The notes: a model not told the origin generated them from the sequence alone. 64,000 bases of DNA from Rhizobium sp. R635 (GCF_002211285.1 NZ_LOKX01000012.1:62001-126000), one strand, 5' to 3'; positions 45,964 through 55,419 are shown, counted from the first letter of the stretch. Program-made: numbers and translations.

Positions 45964-46067
45964 TAGCGGGCGATGGCCGCCAATAACAGCCGATGAACCC
46001 TGCCTTCGATAATTCCCTGATGCTCGATTGCGAGCGCTGCTTGACTCCTCCGTCAAATCCTGCCAGT

Positions 46068-46087
46068 TTATGCTAACGTTAGCATAA
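46068..46087. promoter_or_regulatory. LacI operator, site 1 (PEP carboxylase gene)
   Basis: TTATGCTAACGTTAGCATAA is a perfect 20-bp palindrome, 11 bases before the ppc start. TTGACT stands upstream at 46041-46046 as a possible -35 box. It is the best of six related sites, all at starts of transcription units around the LacI gene at 61023-62024. Confidence 0.85.
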
Positions 46088-46098
46088 GGAATGCGCAT

Positions 46099-48882
46099 TT
46101 GCACCTTCAATTGAAGAACGCCAGCATGCAAGGGAAACGCTTCACGACCAGCAGGGCCCTGGTGAAGGATGTTCAATTGCTCGGCCGCCTGCTGTGCGAG
46201 GCTATTGAAGCAAGCGACGGCAAGGAGGCCCGTGAGATCGTCGAACAGGTCCGCACTCTCTCGGTTGCCGGCCATAGAAAGACCGGTCCGCACTTGCACG
46301 ACAAGCTCGCCCCCTTCTGTGCAGATATGCCTCCCCGGACGCTCAAGCGCGTAATCCGTGCCTTCAGCCAGTTTTCTCAGCTCATGAATATTGCCGAGGA
46401 CGCGCACCAAGCCAGGATGCAGCGCTTCAGCGTCGTCGATCGCGAACCTGCCATGCCGGGAACGATTGCCAGATCGCTGTCGGTTCTGGCCGCGGCCGGT
46501 ATTGAGGCGGAAGATATCCGCAAACTGCTTTTTGAAGCGGTCGTCTCGCCCGTTTTCACGGCGCATCCGACCGAGGTTCGGCGCAAGAGCGTTATCGAAA
46601 TCGAGCAGGAGCTTGCACGATGCCTGACGCAGCTCGACCAGGCCGGCCTCACCGAGCAGGAGATAGGGCGGCATCAAGAGGATTTGGAAAGAGCGACGAC
46701 AACGCTTTGGCAAACGAACAGTCTGCGGGGCCGGCGGCTGCAGGTCGTCGATGAAATCCTCAATGGCTTATCCTATTACGACAGCACCATTTTCCGCGTC
46801 ATCCCGGAGGTGTACGAGAGTCTCGAAAATCAGCTTCGAGACTCACCCTGGAGTTTCGGTCGGGACGCGCTGCCGCCATTCCTGCGCATGGGGTCCTGGA
46901 TCGGCGGCGACCGGGATGGCAATCCCTATGTCAACGGTGAGACCTTGAAAGAGGCGCTCCGGCTGCAGAGCGAGCGAGTTTTCGCGTTCTATCTCGGCGA
47001 ACTGCACGGCCTTGGCGCCGAACTTTCCCTGGATGACCGGTATGTGAGGGTCTCGCAGGAGCTTCGGCAGCTCGCGACCGACTCTCCCGACAGATCGGAG
47101 CAGCGCCGGCACGAGCCGTATCGCCTGGCGATTTCGGGCATGTATGCTCGCCTGGCGGCCACGGCGCGCAATTTCGGCAGCGCCGAATTGGTTCGCGAGC
47201 CTGTGGCGGCGGCGCCATCCTACCTCAACCCTGCCGAATTCGCCAACGACTTGGCGACGATCAGCAAATCGCTGACGGCCAACGGCGCAGAAAAGATCGC
47301 CGCAGGAAAACTGCGCAGGCTCCAACGCGCGATAGACGTCTTTGGCTTTCACCTCGTCAGCCTGGACTTGAGACAGAATTCCGAGGTTCATCAACGGGTT
47401 GTTCATGAGCTTTTCGAGAGTGTGCGGCCTGGCACAGGGTACGGGGCGTTGGCCGAGGGCGACCAGATCCGCCTGCTCACTGAGGAGCTTCGATCTTCCC
47501 AGCTGCTGACCACACCGCTCAAGGCCTATTCGGCCGAGACGATGTCAGAGCTTTCCGTTCTACGTGAAGCTGCCGAAGCCCATAAACGCTATGGCCGCGC
47601 CAGCATCCCCAACTACATCATTTCGAAGGCCGCAAGCCCGTCCGACCTGTTGGAGGTGATGGTCCTGTTCCGCGAGGCAGGACTGTTCCGGCCCGATGAA
47701 CCTGAAGCCGCGTCAGTCAACATCATACCGCTTTTCGAGACGATTTCGGATCTTCGAAGGTCGCATGACGTGATGCAGACGGTTTTGGCCATCGAGGCCT
47801 ACCGGACATATCTGCAAGCGCTTGGCGGCAAGCAGGAGGTCATGCTCGGCTACTCCGACAGCAATAAGGATGGCGGCTATCTGACCTCGGGATGGGAGTT
47901 GTATAAGGCGGAGACGGCCTTCATTCCGCTCTTTGAGCGAGAAGGCCTTCGCCTCGGCTTGTTTCACGGTCGCGGCGGCTCCGTCGGTCGCGGCGGCGGT
48001 CCCAGCTATGAAGCCATCACCGCCCTGCCGCCTGGCGCGGTTGCCGGGTCGATCCGGCTGACGGAACAAGGGGAAGTCATCGCAGCGAAATATTCCAATC
48101 CAGCGCTCGGCCGCCGCAATCTCGAACTTCTGATCGCCGCGACCCTGGAAGCGTCCCTGCTGCCCTCCGAGGCACAGGAACCGGATTCCGACTATCTCGG
48201 CGCCATGGAGGAACTGTCGGATCTCGCTTTTGCAGCCTATCGCTGTCTGGTTTACGAGACCGAGGGCTTCGAACGGTTCTTCTGGGAAGCAACGATCATC
48301 GGCGAAATCGCAAAACTCAATATCGGCAGCCGCCCGGCCTCACGCAGCGCCTCACGTCGCATCGAAGACCTTCGCGCAATACCCTGGGTGTTCGGCTGGT
48401 CGCAGAGCCGCATAATGTTGCCGGGCTGGTTTGGATTTGGCTCGGCGGTGCGACAGTGGTTGGCGAGACGTCCCGACGGCTTGCAAACTCTTCAGGCAAT
48501 GCATCGGGACTGGCCCTTTTTCCAGACACTGATTGCCAACATGGAGATGGTTCTGGCCAAGGCCAATATGGCGATCGCGGCGCGTTATGTGAATCTCGCG
48601 CCCGACGCATCCGCCCATGAGCAAATCTTCGCACGCATCAAAGACGAATGGGAAGCGACGACGTCTGCGTTATGCTCCATAACGGATCAAGCCTCACTGC
48701 TCGAGAACAATCCGGCACTGAAGCAGTCGATCCATCATCGCTTTCCATGCCTCGATCCGCTGAACCACATGCAGATCGACCTTCTTCGCCGCCACCGTAC
48801 CGGACAAGGCGATCAGGATACCGAAGAGGCGCTGCATCTGACCATCAACGGCATCGCCGCGGGGCTACGCAACAGCGGGTAG
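46099..48882 (+). CDS. ppc: Phosphoenolpyruvate carboxylase
   Basis: This 927-residue enzyme makes oxaloacetate from PEP and bicarbonate. The catalytic His156 lies in FTAHPTEVRRKS. GYSDSNKDGG (about 583-592) and FHGRGGSVGRGGGPS (about 621-635) are the PEP and bicarbonate motifs, and the chain ends GLRNSG as in the family. The start is uncertain: TTG 46099 has AAGGA eight bases before it, while ATG 46126 lacks a clear signal. The gene begins only 11 bases after the LacI operator. This is unusual for an anaplerotic enzyme, which is normally not tied to one catabolic substrate. Confidence 0.94.
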   Translation: MHLQLKNASMQGKRFTTSRALVKDVQLLGRLLCEAIEASDGKEAREIVEQVRTLSVAGHRKTGPHLHDKLAPFCADMPPRTLKRVIRAFSQFSQLMNIAEDAHQARMQRFSVVDREPAMPGTIARSLSVLAAAGIEAEDIRKLLFEAVVSPVFTAHPTEVRRKSVIEIEQELARCLTQLDQAGLTEQEIGRHQEDLERATTTLWQTNSLRGRRLQVVDEILNGLSYYDSTIFRVIPEVYESLENQLRDSPWSFGRDALPPFLRMGSWIGGDRDGNPYVNGETLKEALRLQSERVFAFYLGELHGLGAELSLDDRYVRVSQELRQLATDSPDRSEQRRHEPYRLAISGMYARLAATARNFGSAELVREPVAAAPSYLNPAEFANDLATISKSLTANGAEKIAAGKLRRLQRAIDVFGFHLVSLDLRQNSEVHQRVVHELFESVRPGTGYGALAEGDQIRLLTEELRSSQLLTTPLKAYSAETMSELSVLREAAEAHKRYGRASIPNYIISKAASPSDLLEVMVLFREAGLFRPDEPEAASVNIIPLFETISDLRRSHDVMQTVLAIEAYRTYLQALGGKQEVMLGYSDSNKDGGYLTSGWELYKAETAFIPLFEREGLRLGLFHGRGGSVGRGGGPSYEAITALPPGAVAGSIRLTEQGEVIAAKYSNPALGRRNLELLIAATLEASLLPSEAQEPDSDYLGAMEELSDLAFAAYRCLVYETEGFERFFWEATIIGEIAKLNIGSRPASRSASRRIEDLRAIPWVFGWSQSRIMLPGWFGFGSAVRQWLARRPDGLQTLQAMHRDWPFFQTLIANMEMVLAKANMAIAARYVNLAPDASAHEQIFARIKDEWEATTSALCSITDQASLLENNPALKQSIHHRFPCLDPLNHMQIDLLRRHRTGQGDQDTEEALHLTINGIAAGLRNSG

Positions 48883-48936
48883 CGAGCCGCCAATGCAGAT
48901 GGTGTAAGCCTATTTTTCTTGACCGCGACAATGCCG

Positions 48937-48956
48937 TTGCGCTAACGTTCGCACAA
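48937..48956. promoter_or_regulatory. LacI operator, site 2, with promoter boxes (hydroxyacid dehydrogenase-kinase)
   Basis: TTGCGCTAACGTTCGCACAA is an 18/20 palindrome 13 bases before the dehydrogenase gene. TTGACC (48919-48924) and TAACGT (48943-48948), 18 bases apart, could be -35 and -10 boxes, so the repressor would cover the -10. Confidence 0.8.
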
Positions 48957-48969
48957 ATGGGAGGAATTC

Positions 48970-49932
48970 ATGACGCGGACCGTGCTGTTGACCGATTACG
49001 CCTGGCCGGATGACAAAGTAGAACGGGAGGTGATCGAGCGGGCCGGGTTCACACTCGTCAGCGGCCCTGCCGAACCTTCTCCATCTGCCGAGATAGACGT
49101 TTTGGCTGCAGAACATCAGCCGGACGCGATTCTGACCTGCTGGGCCCAGGTCAGCGAGACGGCAATCGCTGCGTCTCCCAATCTCAAGATCGTCGCCCGC
49201 CTTGGCGTTGGCCTCGACAATATTGCTGTCGACGCCGCGACGGAGCGGGGGATATGGGTTACGAATGTTCCCGATTATTGCGTCGCGGAGGTCTCCGACC
49301 ACGCCGTCGGTTTTGCACTTGCCTGGGCCCGTGGCCTGATCCGCTTTGATCGCGAAGTTCGCGACGGGCGCTGGGATCCGGCTTCGGCAAATCTGCGCAG
49401 GCTTTCGGAGCTGGCCTGCGGCATCATCGGCTTTGGCCGCATCGGTCGTGCGACTGCGGCAAAAATGCAGGCGCTCGGGTGCCGGGTGCTAGCTTACGAT
49501 CCTCATGCCTCGAATATTCCTGCGAATGTGGAGCTTGCCGATTTCGATACCCTTCTGGCCAGGAGCGATATCGTCATCGTGCATGCGCCGCTTGCGCCTG
49601 CGACGCGCCACCTGATCAACAGAGACGCCATCTCGAAGATGCGCCGCGGAAGCCTGCTGATCAACGTCAGCCGAGGCGGCGTCGTCGATACCGCTGCCGT
49701 GATCGAGGGGCTGAACTCCGGCATTCTGAGCGGTGTCGGCCTTGATGTCCTCGAGGACGAACCACGCGTTCCACCGGAGCTGATCGCTCATCCCGGCGCG
49801 ATGATCACCCCGCACGTCGCCTTTTCCTCGGATGCTTCGCTGATCGAGCTGCGTCGCCGGGCGGCGGAAGAGGTTGTCAGGGTCCTCTCCGGAGAGATGC
49901 CCGAACAACCCCGCAACAGCCCCCGCCGCTAA
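48970..49932 (+). CDS. D-2-hydroxyacid dehydrogenase (phosphoglycerate/hydroxypyruvate-type)
   Basis: This 320-residue NAD(H)-dependent enzyme interconverts a D-2-hydroxyacid and a 2-oxoacid. The NAD loop is GFGRIG at 154-159 with Asp177 (AYDPH) for NAD preference. The catalytic set is Arg235 (NVSRGG), Glu264 (LEDEP) and His282 (TPHVAF). No ACT domain is present, so it is not a feedback-regulated SerA. Hydroxypyruvate, phosphohydroxypyruvate or a related acid could be the substrate. GAGGA precedes ATG 48970. It is followed after 21 bases by the kinase gene, and both are behind LacI site 2. Confidence 0.9.
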   Translation: MTRTVLLTDYAWPDDKVEREVIERAGFTLVSGPAEPSPSAEIDVLAAEHQPDAILTCWAQVSETAIAASPNLKIVARLGVGLDNIAVDAATERGIWVTNVPDYCVAEVSDHAVGFALAWARGLIRFDREVRDGRWDPASANLRRLSELACGIIGFGRIGRATAAKMQALGCRVLAYDPHASNIPANVELADFDTLLARSDIVIVHAPLAPATRHLINRDAISKMRRGSLLINVSRGGVVDTAAVIEGLNSGILSGVGLDVLEDEPRVPPELIAHPGAMITPHVAFSSDASLIELRRRAAEEVVRVLSGEMPEQPRNSPRR

Positions 49933-49953
49933 TGCCGCAAGGACACTGGTTTC

Positions 49954-50949
49954 ATGTCTGAAGACGAGACGACGATTTTCGATGATTTCCTGCTGAAGAG
50001 CGGCCTGAAAAATACTTCCGAGGAAGCGGTCTACGAGCCGCTGACCGGCGGCGTTTCTTCGGATATCTACCGCGTGGGACTTCCCGGCCGGCTGCTTTGT
50101 GTGAAACGCGCACTTCCCAAACTCAAGGTGTCTGCTGATTGGCAGGCGCCGGTGTCGAGAAATGTATACGAATGGAACTGGATTTCCTTCGTGGCGCAGC
50201 ATTTTCCTTCCGCCGTGCCGAAGCCGCTCGCACATGACGCGTCGTCCGGCGTCTTCGCAATGGAGTTCCTTCCCGGCGACGAATACCCGCTCTGGAAGAC
50301 CCAGCTGCTCCAGGGACACGTCGACCGAAAGGCGGCAGAGGTAACCGGCCGGCGGATCGGACAGATCCATTCCGTCAGTGCCCGTACGCCGGGCTTGCGG
50401 GATCAGTTCGACTCCGGCTCGAATTTCTATGCTCTTCGGCTCGAGCCCTATCTGGTGGCGACTGCCGCCAAACATCCCTTCGTCAGTGATCGCCTCGCAG
50501 AGCTGGTTCAGCGCACGGCCGAAACAAAGCTGGCGCTGGTCCATGGCGACGTCAGCCCGAAGAACATCCTTCTGGGTGAAAGCGGCCCGGTGTTCCTGGA
50601 TGCCGAATGCGCCTGGTTCGGCGATCCGGCTTTCGACCTGGCCTTCTGCCTCAACCATCTCTTGTTGAAGAAGATCATTATCGGAGAAGCGGAGCCGGAG
50701 CTCGCCTCGTCATTCGCGGCTTTGACGGCAGCCTACCTGGATCAAGTCGACTGGGAGGACCGGCATGCTCTCGAAGCGCGGGCCGCAAGCTTGTTGCCCG
50801 CCCTCTTCCTCGCTCGGATCGACGGCAAATCGCCCGTCGAGTACATAACCGATGAATGCCAGCGCGAAATGGTCCGCAAAGCCGCAATCCCGCTGATCGC
50901 ATCGCCTCGGCAAAAGCTGGCTGACGTGGCTCAGGCCTGGTTTTCATAA
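49954..50949 (+). CDS. APH/choline-kinase-like phosphotransferase
   Basis: This 331-residue small-molecule kinase has the protein-kinase-like fold of the aminoglycoside-phosphotransferase superfamily. It has a glycine loop TGGVSSDIY (31-39), Lys51 (CVKRAL), Brenner motif VHGDVSPKNILL (197-208) with catalytic Asp199 and Asn204, and metal-binding Asp216 (FLDAE). Superfamily members phosphorylate hydroxyls of sugars, choline, homoserine or antibiotics. Being co-transcribed with a hydroxyacid dehydrogenase and co-regulated with an enolase paralogue, its likely substrate is a hydroxyacid rather than an antibiotic. That is inference only. Confidence 0.85.
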   Translation: MSEDETTIFDDFLLKSGLKNTSEEAVYEPLTGGVSSDIYRVGLPGRLLCVKRALPKLKVSADWQAPVSRNVYEWNWISFVAQHFPSAVPKPLAHDASSGVFAMEFLPGDEYPLWKTQLLQGHVDRKAAEVTGRRIGQIHSVSARTPGLRDQFDSGSNFYALRLEPYLVATAAKHPFVSDRLAELVQRTAETKLALVHGDVSPKNILLGESGPVFLDAECAWFGDPAFDLAFCLNHLLLKKIIIGEAEPELASSFAALTAAYLDQVDWEDRHALEARAASLLPALFLARIDGKSPVEYITDECQREMVRKAAIPLIASPRQKLADVAQAWFS

Positions 50950-51164
50950 TGCATAGGGTCTTCGGACAGCGGCATATTTCGTTGCCGTTGCGCCGAAACC
51001 GCGTGGTCTTGTGGAATGCTCAGAAGAGCGAATAACGACGTTCACGCGGCACTTCCCATCATCACGAAAATCACATTTTCGAAGCCGCGATCGGCACGGC
51101 GCATGGGCGGCGGAACAGGGCGCATCGGGAAAGCGGTGCATTCATTTTCAATGAGGGTGTGAAA

Positions 51165-51189
51165 GCCATCGCGAGGTTGTCGCGATGGC
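51165..51189 (-). terminator. Hairpin terminator between converging operons
   Basis: A perfect 10-bp stem (GCCATCGCGA with TCGCGATGGC) has a five-base loop and is followed in the minus direction by TTTCAC. It lies 29 bases past the FMN-reductase stop and probably ends the dioxygenase operon. The rest of 50950-51164 between the convergent units holds nothing recognisable. Confidence 0.6.
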
Positions 51190-51217
51190 GGATGAAGACT
51201 TCGCATCTGCTTCGGCT

Positions 51218-51769
51218 TCAGAAGCGAGCGACCCAGCCTTCAAACGCAACCAGGAAGCTCTCGATGAACTTCTGGGTTCCTTCGTTGAGGAACACACCAT
51301 GGTCACCCACCAACTTGTCTGCCGTGCTGAGGTAAACTTCAGGCTGAGGCATGGTCGGCACGTTGATGTTGGTCAAGATAACCCTGAGCTGAAGCGCCGC
51401 AGCGGCTGCGCCGATGAGACCGGGAGAAGCCCCCGTCACCGCGCCGGGCTTGTGATCCCACACGCTCTTCCCGAATGGCCGAGAACCGATTTCGATCGCA
51501 TTCTTCAATGCCGCCGGTACGGATCTATTGTATTCGGGCGTCACGAAGATTGCTCCGTCGCAAGCCTTGATGCGCTCGCGGAAGGACGTCCACTCCGCCG
51601 GCGGCGTCTCGGTCTCCAGGTCCTGATTATAAAGCGGAAGATCGCCGATCGGGACGATTTCCAGGTTCAGCCCGTCGGGCGCCACTTTCTGCATGGCGCG
51701 GGCGAGCTTCAGGTTGATCGAAGCCTGACGAAGGCTTCCGACCAGGACCGCGATATCTTTCTTGGACAT
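51218..51769 (-). CDS. NAD(P)H-dependent FMN reductase
   Basis: This 183-residue flavodoxin-like reductase has the FMN phosphate loop GSLRQASIN at 11-19 and TPEYNRSVPAALKNAIE at about 77-93, as in ChrR/azoreductase-type proteins. It reduces FMN or quinones with NAD(P)H. In this operon it might keep the dioxygenase iron reduced, protect against quinones formed from catechols, or supply reduced flavin. ATG 51769 is taken; the open frame upstream overlaps the preceding gene without a signal. It is the last gene of the dioxygenase operon. Confidence 0.88.
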   Translation of the reverse strand: MSKKDIAVLVGSLRQASINLKLARAMQKVAPDGLNLEIVPIGDLPLYNQDLETETPPAEWTSFRERIKACDGAIFVTPEYNRSVPAALKNAIEIGSRPFGKSVWDHKPGAVTGASPGLIGAAAAALQLRVILTNINVPTMPQPEVYLSTADKLVGDHGVFLNEGTQKFIESFLVAFEGWVARF

Positions 51770-51819
51770 GTTCTCTCTTCTCGCGTGATGGCGCCGGCGA
51801 TAGCCGACGCCGGTGATTG

Positions 51820-52950
51820 TTACTGATAAGAGGCCGGGACCGGCGGAACGACCACGTAGTTGCTGAAGCCGCCGTCGCGTTCGCCGATGCCGGAAATGGC
51901 TTCGTTTACCCGCTCGAGGGGATAGATCTTGTGCTCGAGATAGGAGAGATCGAGTGCGCCGGTGCGGACCATGTCGGCCATTTCCTGCCCCTGGGCAGCG
52001 CTGAACCAGTTGGAGCCGATGAGCTGAACCTGCTCGTCCATCAGCCATTTCACGTCGACCGGAACATCTTCCGCGACGCCGCCAACGATAACCACGCGGC
52101 CGCCTCGGCGAACGCCGCGCATGGAATCGATCACGGTGGCGGCCGGGGCGCGCGCGCCGAGCGCACTGATGACGAAATCCACGCCCTCGCCGCCGGTCTC
52201 AGCCTTCGCCCATTCTCCCGTCGAGCCTTCGCCGAGCATCATCGTGTCGATGCGGTCCGGAGCGATGGCCTTGATGCGATCCATCAATTCCTTGTTTCTG
52301 CCGGTGCCCAGAATTTTGGAGAGGCCCATCGCAAGAGCGAGCTTGGTGGTCGCGACGCCGAGCGTACCGGTGATCCCGTCGATGAGGCAAACCTGGCCCG
52401 GTCCGGCCTGCGCGTTCTTCAGGGCGCCGTAGGATGTACCGAGGTAGCCGAAGCGGCCGGCCTGCTCGAAGCTGAGATTGTCCGGCAGGCACACGAGGGA
52501 ATATTCCGGGGCCGTCATGTATTGGCTGAAGCCGCCATAGGGATAAAGATCGAAGATCCTTTGACCATCGCGGCTGGTGCTGAAGTAGCCATTCAAGGTG
52601 TAATAACGGCATTGACTGCGGTTGCCGGACCGGCACGCCTTGCAGGAGCCACAGGACCTGAGAGGGCTGACATATACGCGATCGCCAATTTTGACATTGG
52701 TGACCGCCTCGCCGACTTCGGCGACGACCCCGGCTGGATCCAGGCCAAACACTGCCGGAAACTTCGGCAGCGGCTGGTGGGGAAACCAGGTCGGCCAATT
52801 ATTGATGACGTTGGCCATGTTGGGCACGATACCGCAGGCCCTGACCTGTACCAGAACGTCGTTGGGCCGCGGCGTGGGAACCGGAATCTCATCCAGCGAC
52901 ATCGGCTGATGCAGAGCATGCAGCCGAGCGGCAATCATAGTCTTAACCAT
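51820..52950 (-). CDS. MDR-family (zinc-type) alcohol dehydrogenase with altered catalytic zinc site
   Basis: This 376-residue medium-chain dehydrogenase has an intact structural zinc lobe, CGSCKACRSGNRSQC, and the nucleotide-binding strand GITGTLGVATTKLAL. The usual GHE(x)xG motif that supplies a zinc-binding His reads FGLDPAG: His is replaced by Leu and Glu by Asp, though the earlier Cys (ACGIVPN) remains. Catalysis may therefore be zinc-independent or reductase-like, as in crotonyl-CoA-reductase relatives. GGAGG precedes ATG 52950. It lies between the binding-protein and FMN-reductase genes. Confidence 0.87.
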   Translation of the reverse strand: MVKTMIAARLHALHQPMSLDEIPVPTPRPNDVLVQVRACGIVPNMANVINNWPTWFPHQPLPKFPAVFGLDPAGVVAEVGEAVTNVKIGDRVYVSPLRSCGSCKACRSGNRSQCRYYTLNGYFSTSRDGQRIFDLYPYGGFSQYMTAPEYSLVCLPDNLSFEQAGRFGYLGTSYGALKNAQAGPGQVCLIDGITGTLGVATTKLALAMGLSKILGTGRNKELMDRIKAIAPDRIDTMMLGEGSTGEWAKAETGGEGVDFVISALGARAPAATVIDSMRGVRRGGRVVIVGGVAEDVPVDVKWLMDEQVQLIGSNWFSAAQGQEMADMVRTGALDLSYLEHKIYPLERVNEAISGIGERDGGFSNYVVVPPVPASYQ

Positions 52951-53045
52951 TCACTCCTCCATGGGGACATCGGTCGGACGGTGCCCGACCGAATGCTTTT
53001 TTGCAGTTTCAGACAGGCGCGCGGCAAAGCGCCGTGCGGCATTCG

Positions 53046-54260
53046 TCAGGGGGCTGGGAATTCCTTTCCGGCCGGCCGGAAGTCCGCGGGCCAGACGGTC
53101 ACCCAATCCTTTCCTTGAACTTGCTTGAGCTTCGTCGATGGCTTGCCGGCATTGAACTTGCCGTCGAACGTCCTTGGCCCGACAACCGTCTCGACGGTAT
53201 TCGAGCGCAACCACGCAGCCATTGCGGCGTCGTCCAGTTTCCCTGCCCCTTCCGCAGCGGCGGCAAGGATTTGCCATGCAGCATATTCGACGGCCGCCTG
53301 ATACTCTGCGCGCGGATAAGGGAAGCCTGCCGCCTTGGCCTTGCTGTCGTAAGCGCTCACGAATTCCTGTGCGCCGTGATAGGTGAGGAAGGGCTCGTGC
53401 TCTTCAAACCAGGTCAGCGAGGTCAAGCTGTTTGCTTTGGGGTGAGCTGCGGTCGGGCCGGGCGCCGGGAACAGGTAGAATTGGTTTCTTGGCTGATAGT
53501 CGATCCGGCTCATCGCATCGAGAAGCTGCACGGCCTCCATGCCGATCGCGCCGGACCACAGCAGGTCCGGATCAGCCGCCTTGATGCGGTTGGCGATTGC
53601 ACCGAAATCCTTCGTGCCGAACTCGTATTCGAGGTCCAGCACGCTCTTGATGCCACGCTTCTCTGCGACCTGCTGGCCGCCCTTGGCGATCGTCAGAGCC
53701 GAGGGGAATTTGCTCGTGACGAAAGCGATCGTCTTGGGAGGCGTCGGCAGGCTCGCATAAGCATCGAGAACGACCTCGGTATCGGCCAACTGCGGCTCGG
53801 CTCCGATCGGAAGAGACGGGAACTGCAGGGGATACGGCGCCAGACTCGGGTCTCCAAGACTGCTCTGGACAAGCACCTTCTTGAACCGGGCGGCAACGCC
53901 CATTGCCGCGATGATCGAGGACGTGCCGTATGGCCCCATCAGCAGGTCGACCTTATCGGCCGTCACCAGGCGCTCATAGAGCGTTCGGGCATTGGCGGGA
54001 AGTGATTGGTCGTCGAGAAGGACGAATTCCACCTTTCGTCCGAGAATACCGCCTTTGGCGTTGATCTGTTCGACGAACACCTCGGCCGCGAGCTTGTGGA
54101 TTGCGCCCACACCCGCGAGCGGACCCGTCAACGGCAGCGTTCCGCCGACGCGGATCGGCCCCTCCTGGGCAAAAACCCTCGGTATCGAGCTGAAAGCTGC
54201 TACTGCGGCTGCAGACCCGAGGAATGCTCGTCTCTTCAGTATAATGGAATTCGCACTCAT
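53046..54260 (-). CDS. HAAT-family solute-binding protein with Tat-like signal
   Basis: This 404-residue type I periplasmic-binding protein starts IRVGGTLPLTGPLAGVGAIH after a signal with a twin-arginine pattern (KRRAFLGSAAAVAAFSS, cleavage after VFA-QE). Tat export would mean folding before secretion, perhaps with a bound ligand. The liv permease/ATPase operon at 57365-60652 has no binding protein of its own, and both operons carry the same LacI operator, so this is almost certainly its receptor. It is 59 bases after the dioxygenase gene. Confidence 0.9.
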   Translation of the reverse strand: MSANSIILKRRAFLGSAAAVAAFSSIPRVFAQEGPIRVGGTLPLTGPLAGVGAIHKLAAEVFVEQINAKGGILGRKVEFVLLDDQSLPANARTLYERLVTADKVDLLMGPYGTSSIIAAMGVAARFKKVLVQSSLGDPSLAPYPLQFPSLPIGAEPQLADTEVVLDAYASLPTPPKTIAFVTSKFPSALTIAKGGQQVAEKRGIKSVLDLEYEFGTKDFGAIANRIKAADPDLLWSGAIGMEAVQLLDAMSRIDYQPRNQFYLFPAPGPTAAHPKANSLTSLTWFEEHEPFLTYHGAQEFVSAYDSKAKAAGFPYPRAEYQAAVEYAAWQILAAAAEGAGKLDDAAMAAWLRSNTVETVVGPRTFDGKFNAGKPSTKLKQVQGKDWVTVWPADFRPAGKEFPAP

Positions 54261-54319
54261 CTCATCCTCCCAAGTGCTTCCGGCATGTCATTATCAATCC
54301 CTGCCGCCGGCGGCAGGCC

Positions 54320-55321
54320 TCAGCGCTTCGCCAGCGCTTCCGCGTAGCGTTCCAGCGTCATAGGGTTCGGCATTTTTTCGGGGCGCTCCAGCGGCACTCC
54401 CGTAAATTCGCTGGCCTCGAAGAACCACTTCGAGACGGCTGGCATGCCCCAATGCACGTTGGTGCTGAGGGATGCCGCATCCCAGCGAATGGGCTCCAAC
54501 TCCGCGTCTATCGTGGTGTAGTGATTGTTGAAGAACTCCACCCGATGCCCATCGGGATCACGCAGATAGACGAACAGGACTCCCGAAGGTCCATGTCGTC
54601 CAGGCCCCCGCTCAACGCTGTCGCCATAGCCATAACGGCTGGCGAAATCGCACACGGCGAAGATGTCGCTGCTTTCTGCAACCGTGTAAGCGAAATGATG
54701 CAGCTGCGGACCGATACCGGGCACCAAGGCCAGGTCGAGGCAAACACCTTTGCGATACATGAAGTTCGCAATGAGATCGTCGCCTGCCGCGATATATTCC
54801 GAAGTCCGGAAACCGAGCTCGCCATAGAACGCGCTGAGAGCCAGCGGATTGGCAACCATGACCTGGCAATGGTCGAGGCCCTGGGCTCGGGCGCCACGAT
54901 GTTCATGCACTTCGAGAAACTTGCGGGGATGGACGCTCATGCTGGAGCAAAGCTCGATACGCGCACCGGACGGATCGCTGACAAGCAGAGTCCGCCCCTG
55001 GTTTCGAACTTCGACCCATTCTGTCGGCAGCCCTTTCTCATCGAAGAAGATCTTGGCCTTCTCGAGATCCTCTTCGAGGAACACCCGGTAACCGATCCGC
55101 TTGCACGCCGGCTTCCCGTCGGCAGGTGCGAGCACGAGGCTGTGATGGCAGGCCTCGGACAATCCGCGAAGATAGGAAACACCGTCGGCGAATTCTGTTT
55201 CGACCAGGCCGCCGACATTGACGTAGAAATCTCGGCTGCGCTCCACATCATCGACATCGAGCACGACATGGCTGAAGCGCGTGATGTTGAACGGAGGTTT
55301 CAGATTAACGGCCGGAAGCAT
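54320..55321 (-). CDS. Extradiol (meta-cleavage) dioxygenase, type I VOC family
   Basis: This 333-residue two-module Fe(II) dioxygenase has metal ligands His151 (GLDHCQVMV), His209 (LHHFAYTV) and Glu262 (HRVEFFNNHY). Their spacing is nearly the same as in homoprotocatechuate 2,3-dioxygenase, and the module 1 start SHVVLDVDDVERSRDFYV is clear. It should open a catecholic ring next to the hydroxyls. The substrate could be a substituted catechol such as dihydroxyphenylacetate, but the companion genes of the HPA pathway are absent. ATG 55321 follows GAGGG and lies 15 bases from LacI site 3. Confidence 0.9.
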   Translation of the reverse strand: MLPAVNLKPPFNITRFSHVVLDVDDVERSRDFYVNVGGLVETEFADGVSYLRGLSEACHHSLVLAPADGKPACKRIGYRVFLEEDLEKAKIFFDEKGLPTEWVEVRNQGRTLLVSDPSGARIELCSSMSVHPRKFLEVHEHRGARAQGLDHCQVMVANPLALSAFYGELGFRTSEYIAAGDDLIANFMYRKGVCLDLALVPGIGPQLHHFAYTVAESSDIFAVCDFASRYGYGDSVERGPGRHGPSGVLFVYLRDPDGHRVEFFNNHYTTIDAELEPIRWDAASLSTNVHWGMPAVSKWFFEASEFTGVPLERPEKMPNPMTLERYAEALAKR

Positions 55322-55336
55322 GTTGCCCTCGTGGAA

Positions 55337-55356
55337 TTTTGCTAACGTTAGCATAA
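55337..55356. promoter_or_regulatory. LacI operator, site 3, over the dioxygenase promoter
   Basis: TTTTGCTAACGTTAGCATAA is a 19/20 match to the site 1 palindrome. On the minus strand a near-consensus promoter is visible: TTGACA (55377-55372), 16 bases, TATGCT (55355-55350). The -10 box lies inside the operator, the classic layout for repression. Confidence 0.85.
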
Positions 55357-55419
55357 AATGGCCAAGTCTTTTGTCAACGCCTGTTTTCGAGCGAGAGCAG
55401 CAGCCGGCCCATCCAAATT

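Noticed and set aside
48970..49932. Assignment of the hydroxyacid dehydrogenase as SerA (serine biosynthesis)
   Set aside because: It has only about 320 residues with no ACT or intervening domain, and it lies in a substrate-induced operon with a kinase.
49954..50949. APH-type kinase as an antibiotic resistance gene
   Set aside because: The superfamily is broad, the gene is co-transcribed with a hydroxyacid dehydrogenase behind a catabolic operator, and no resistance-gene context is present.
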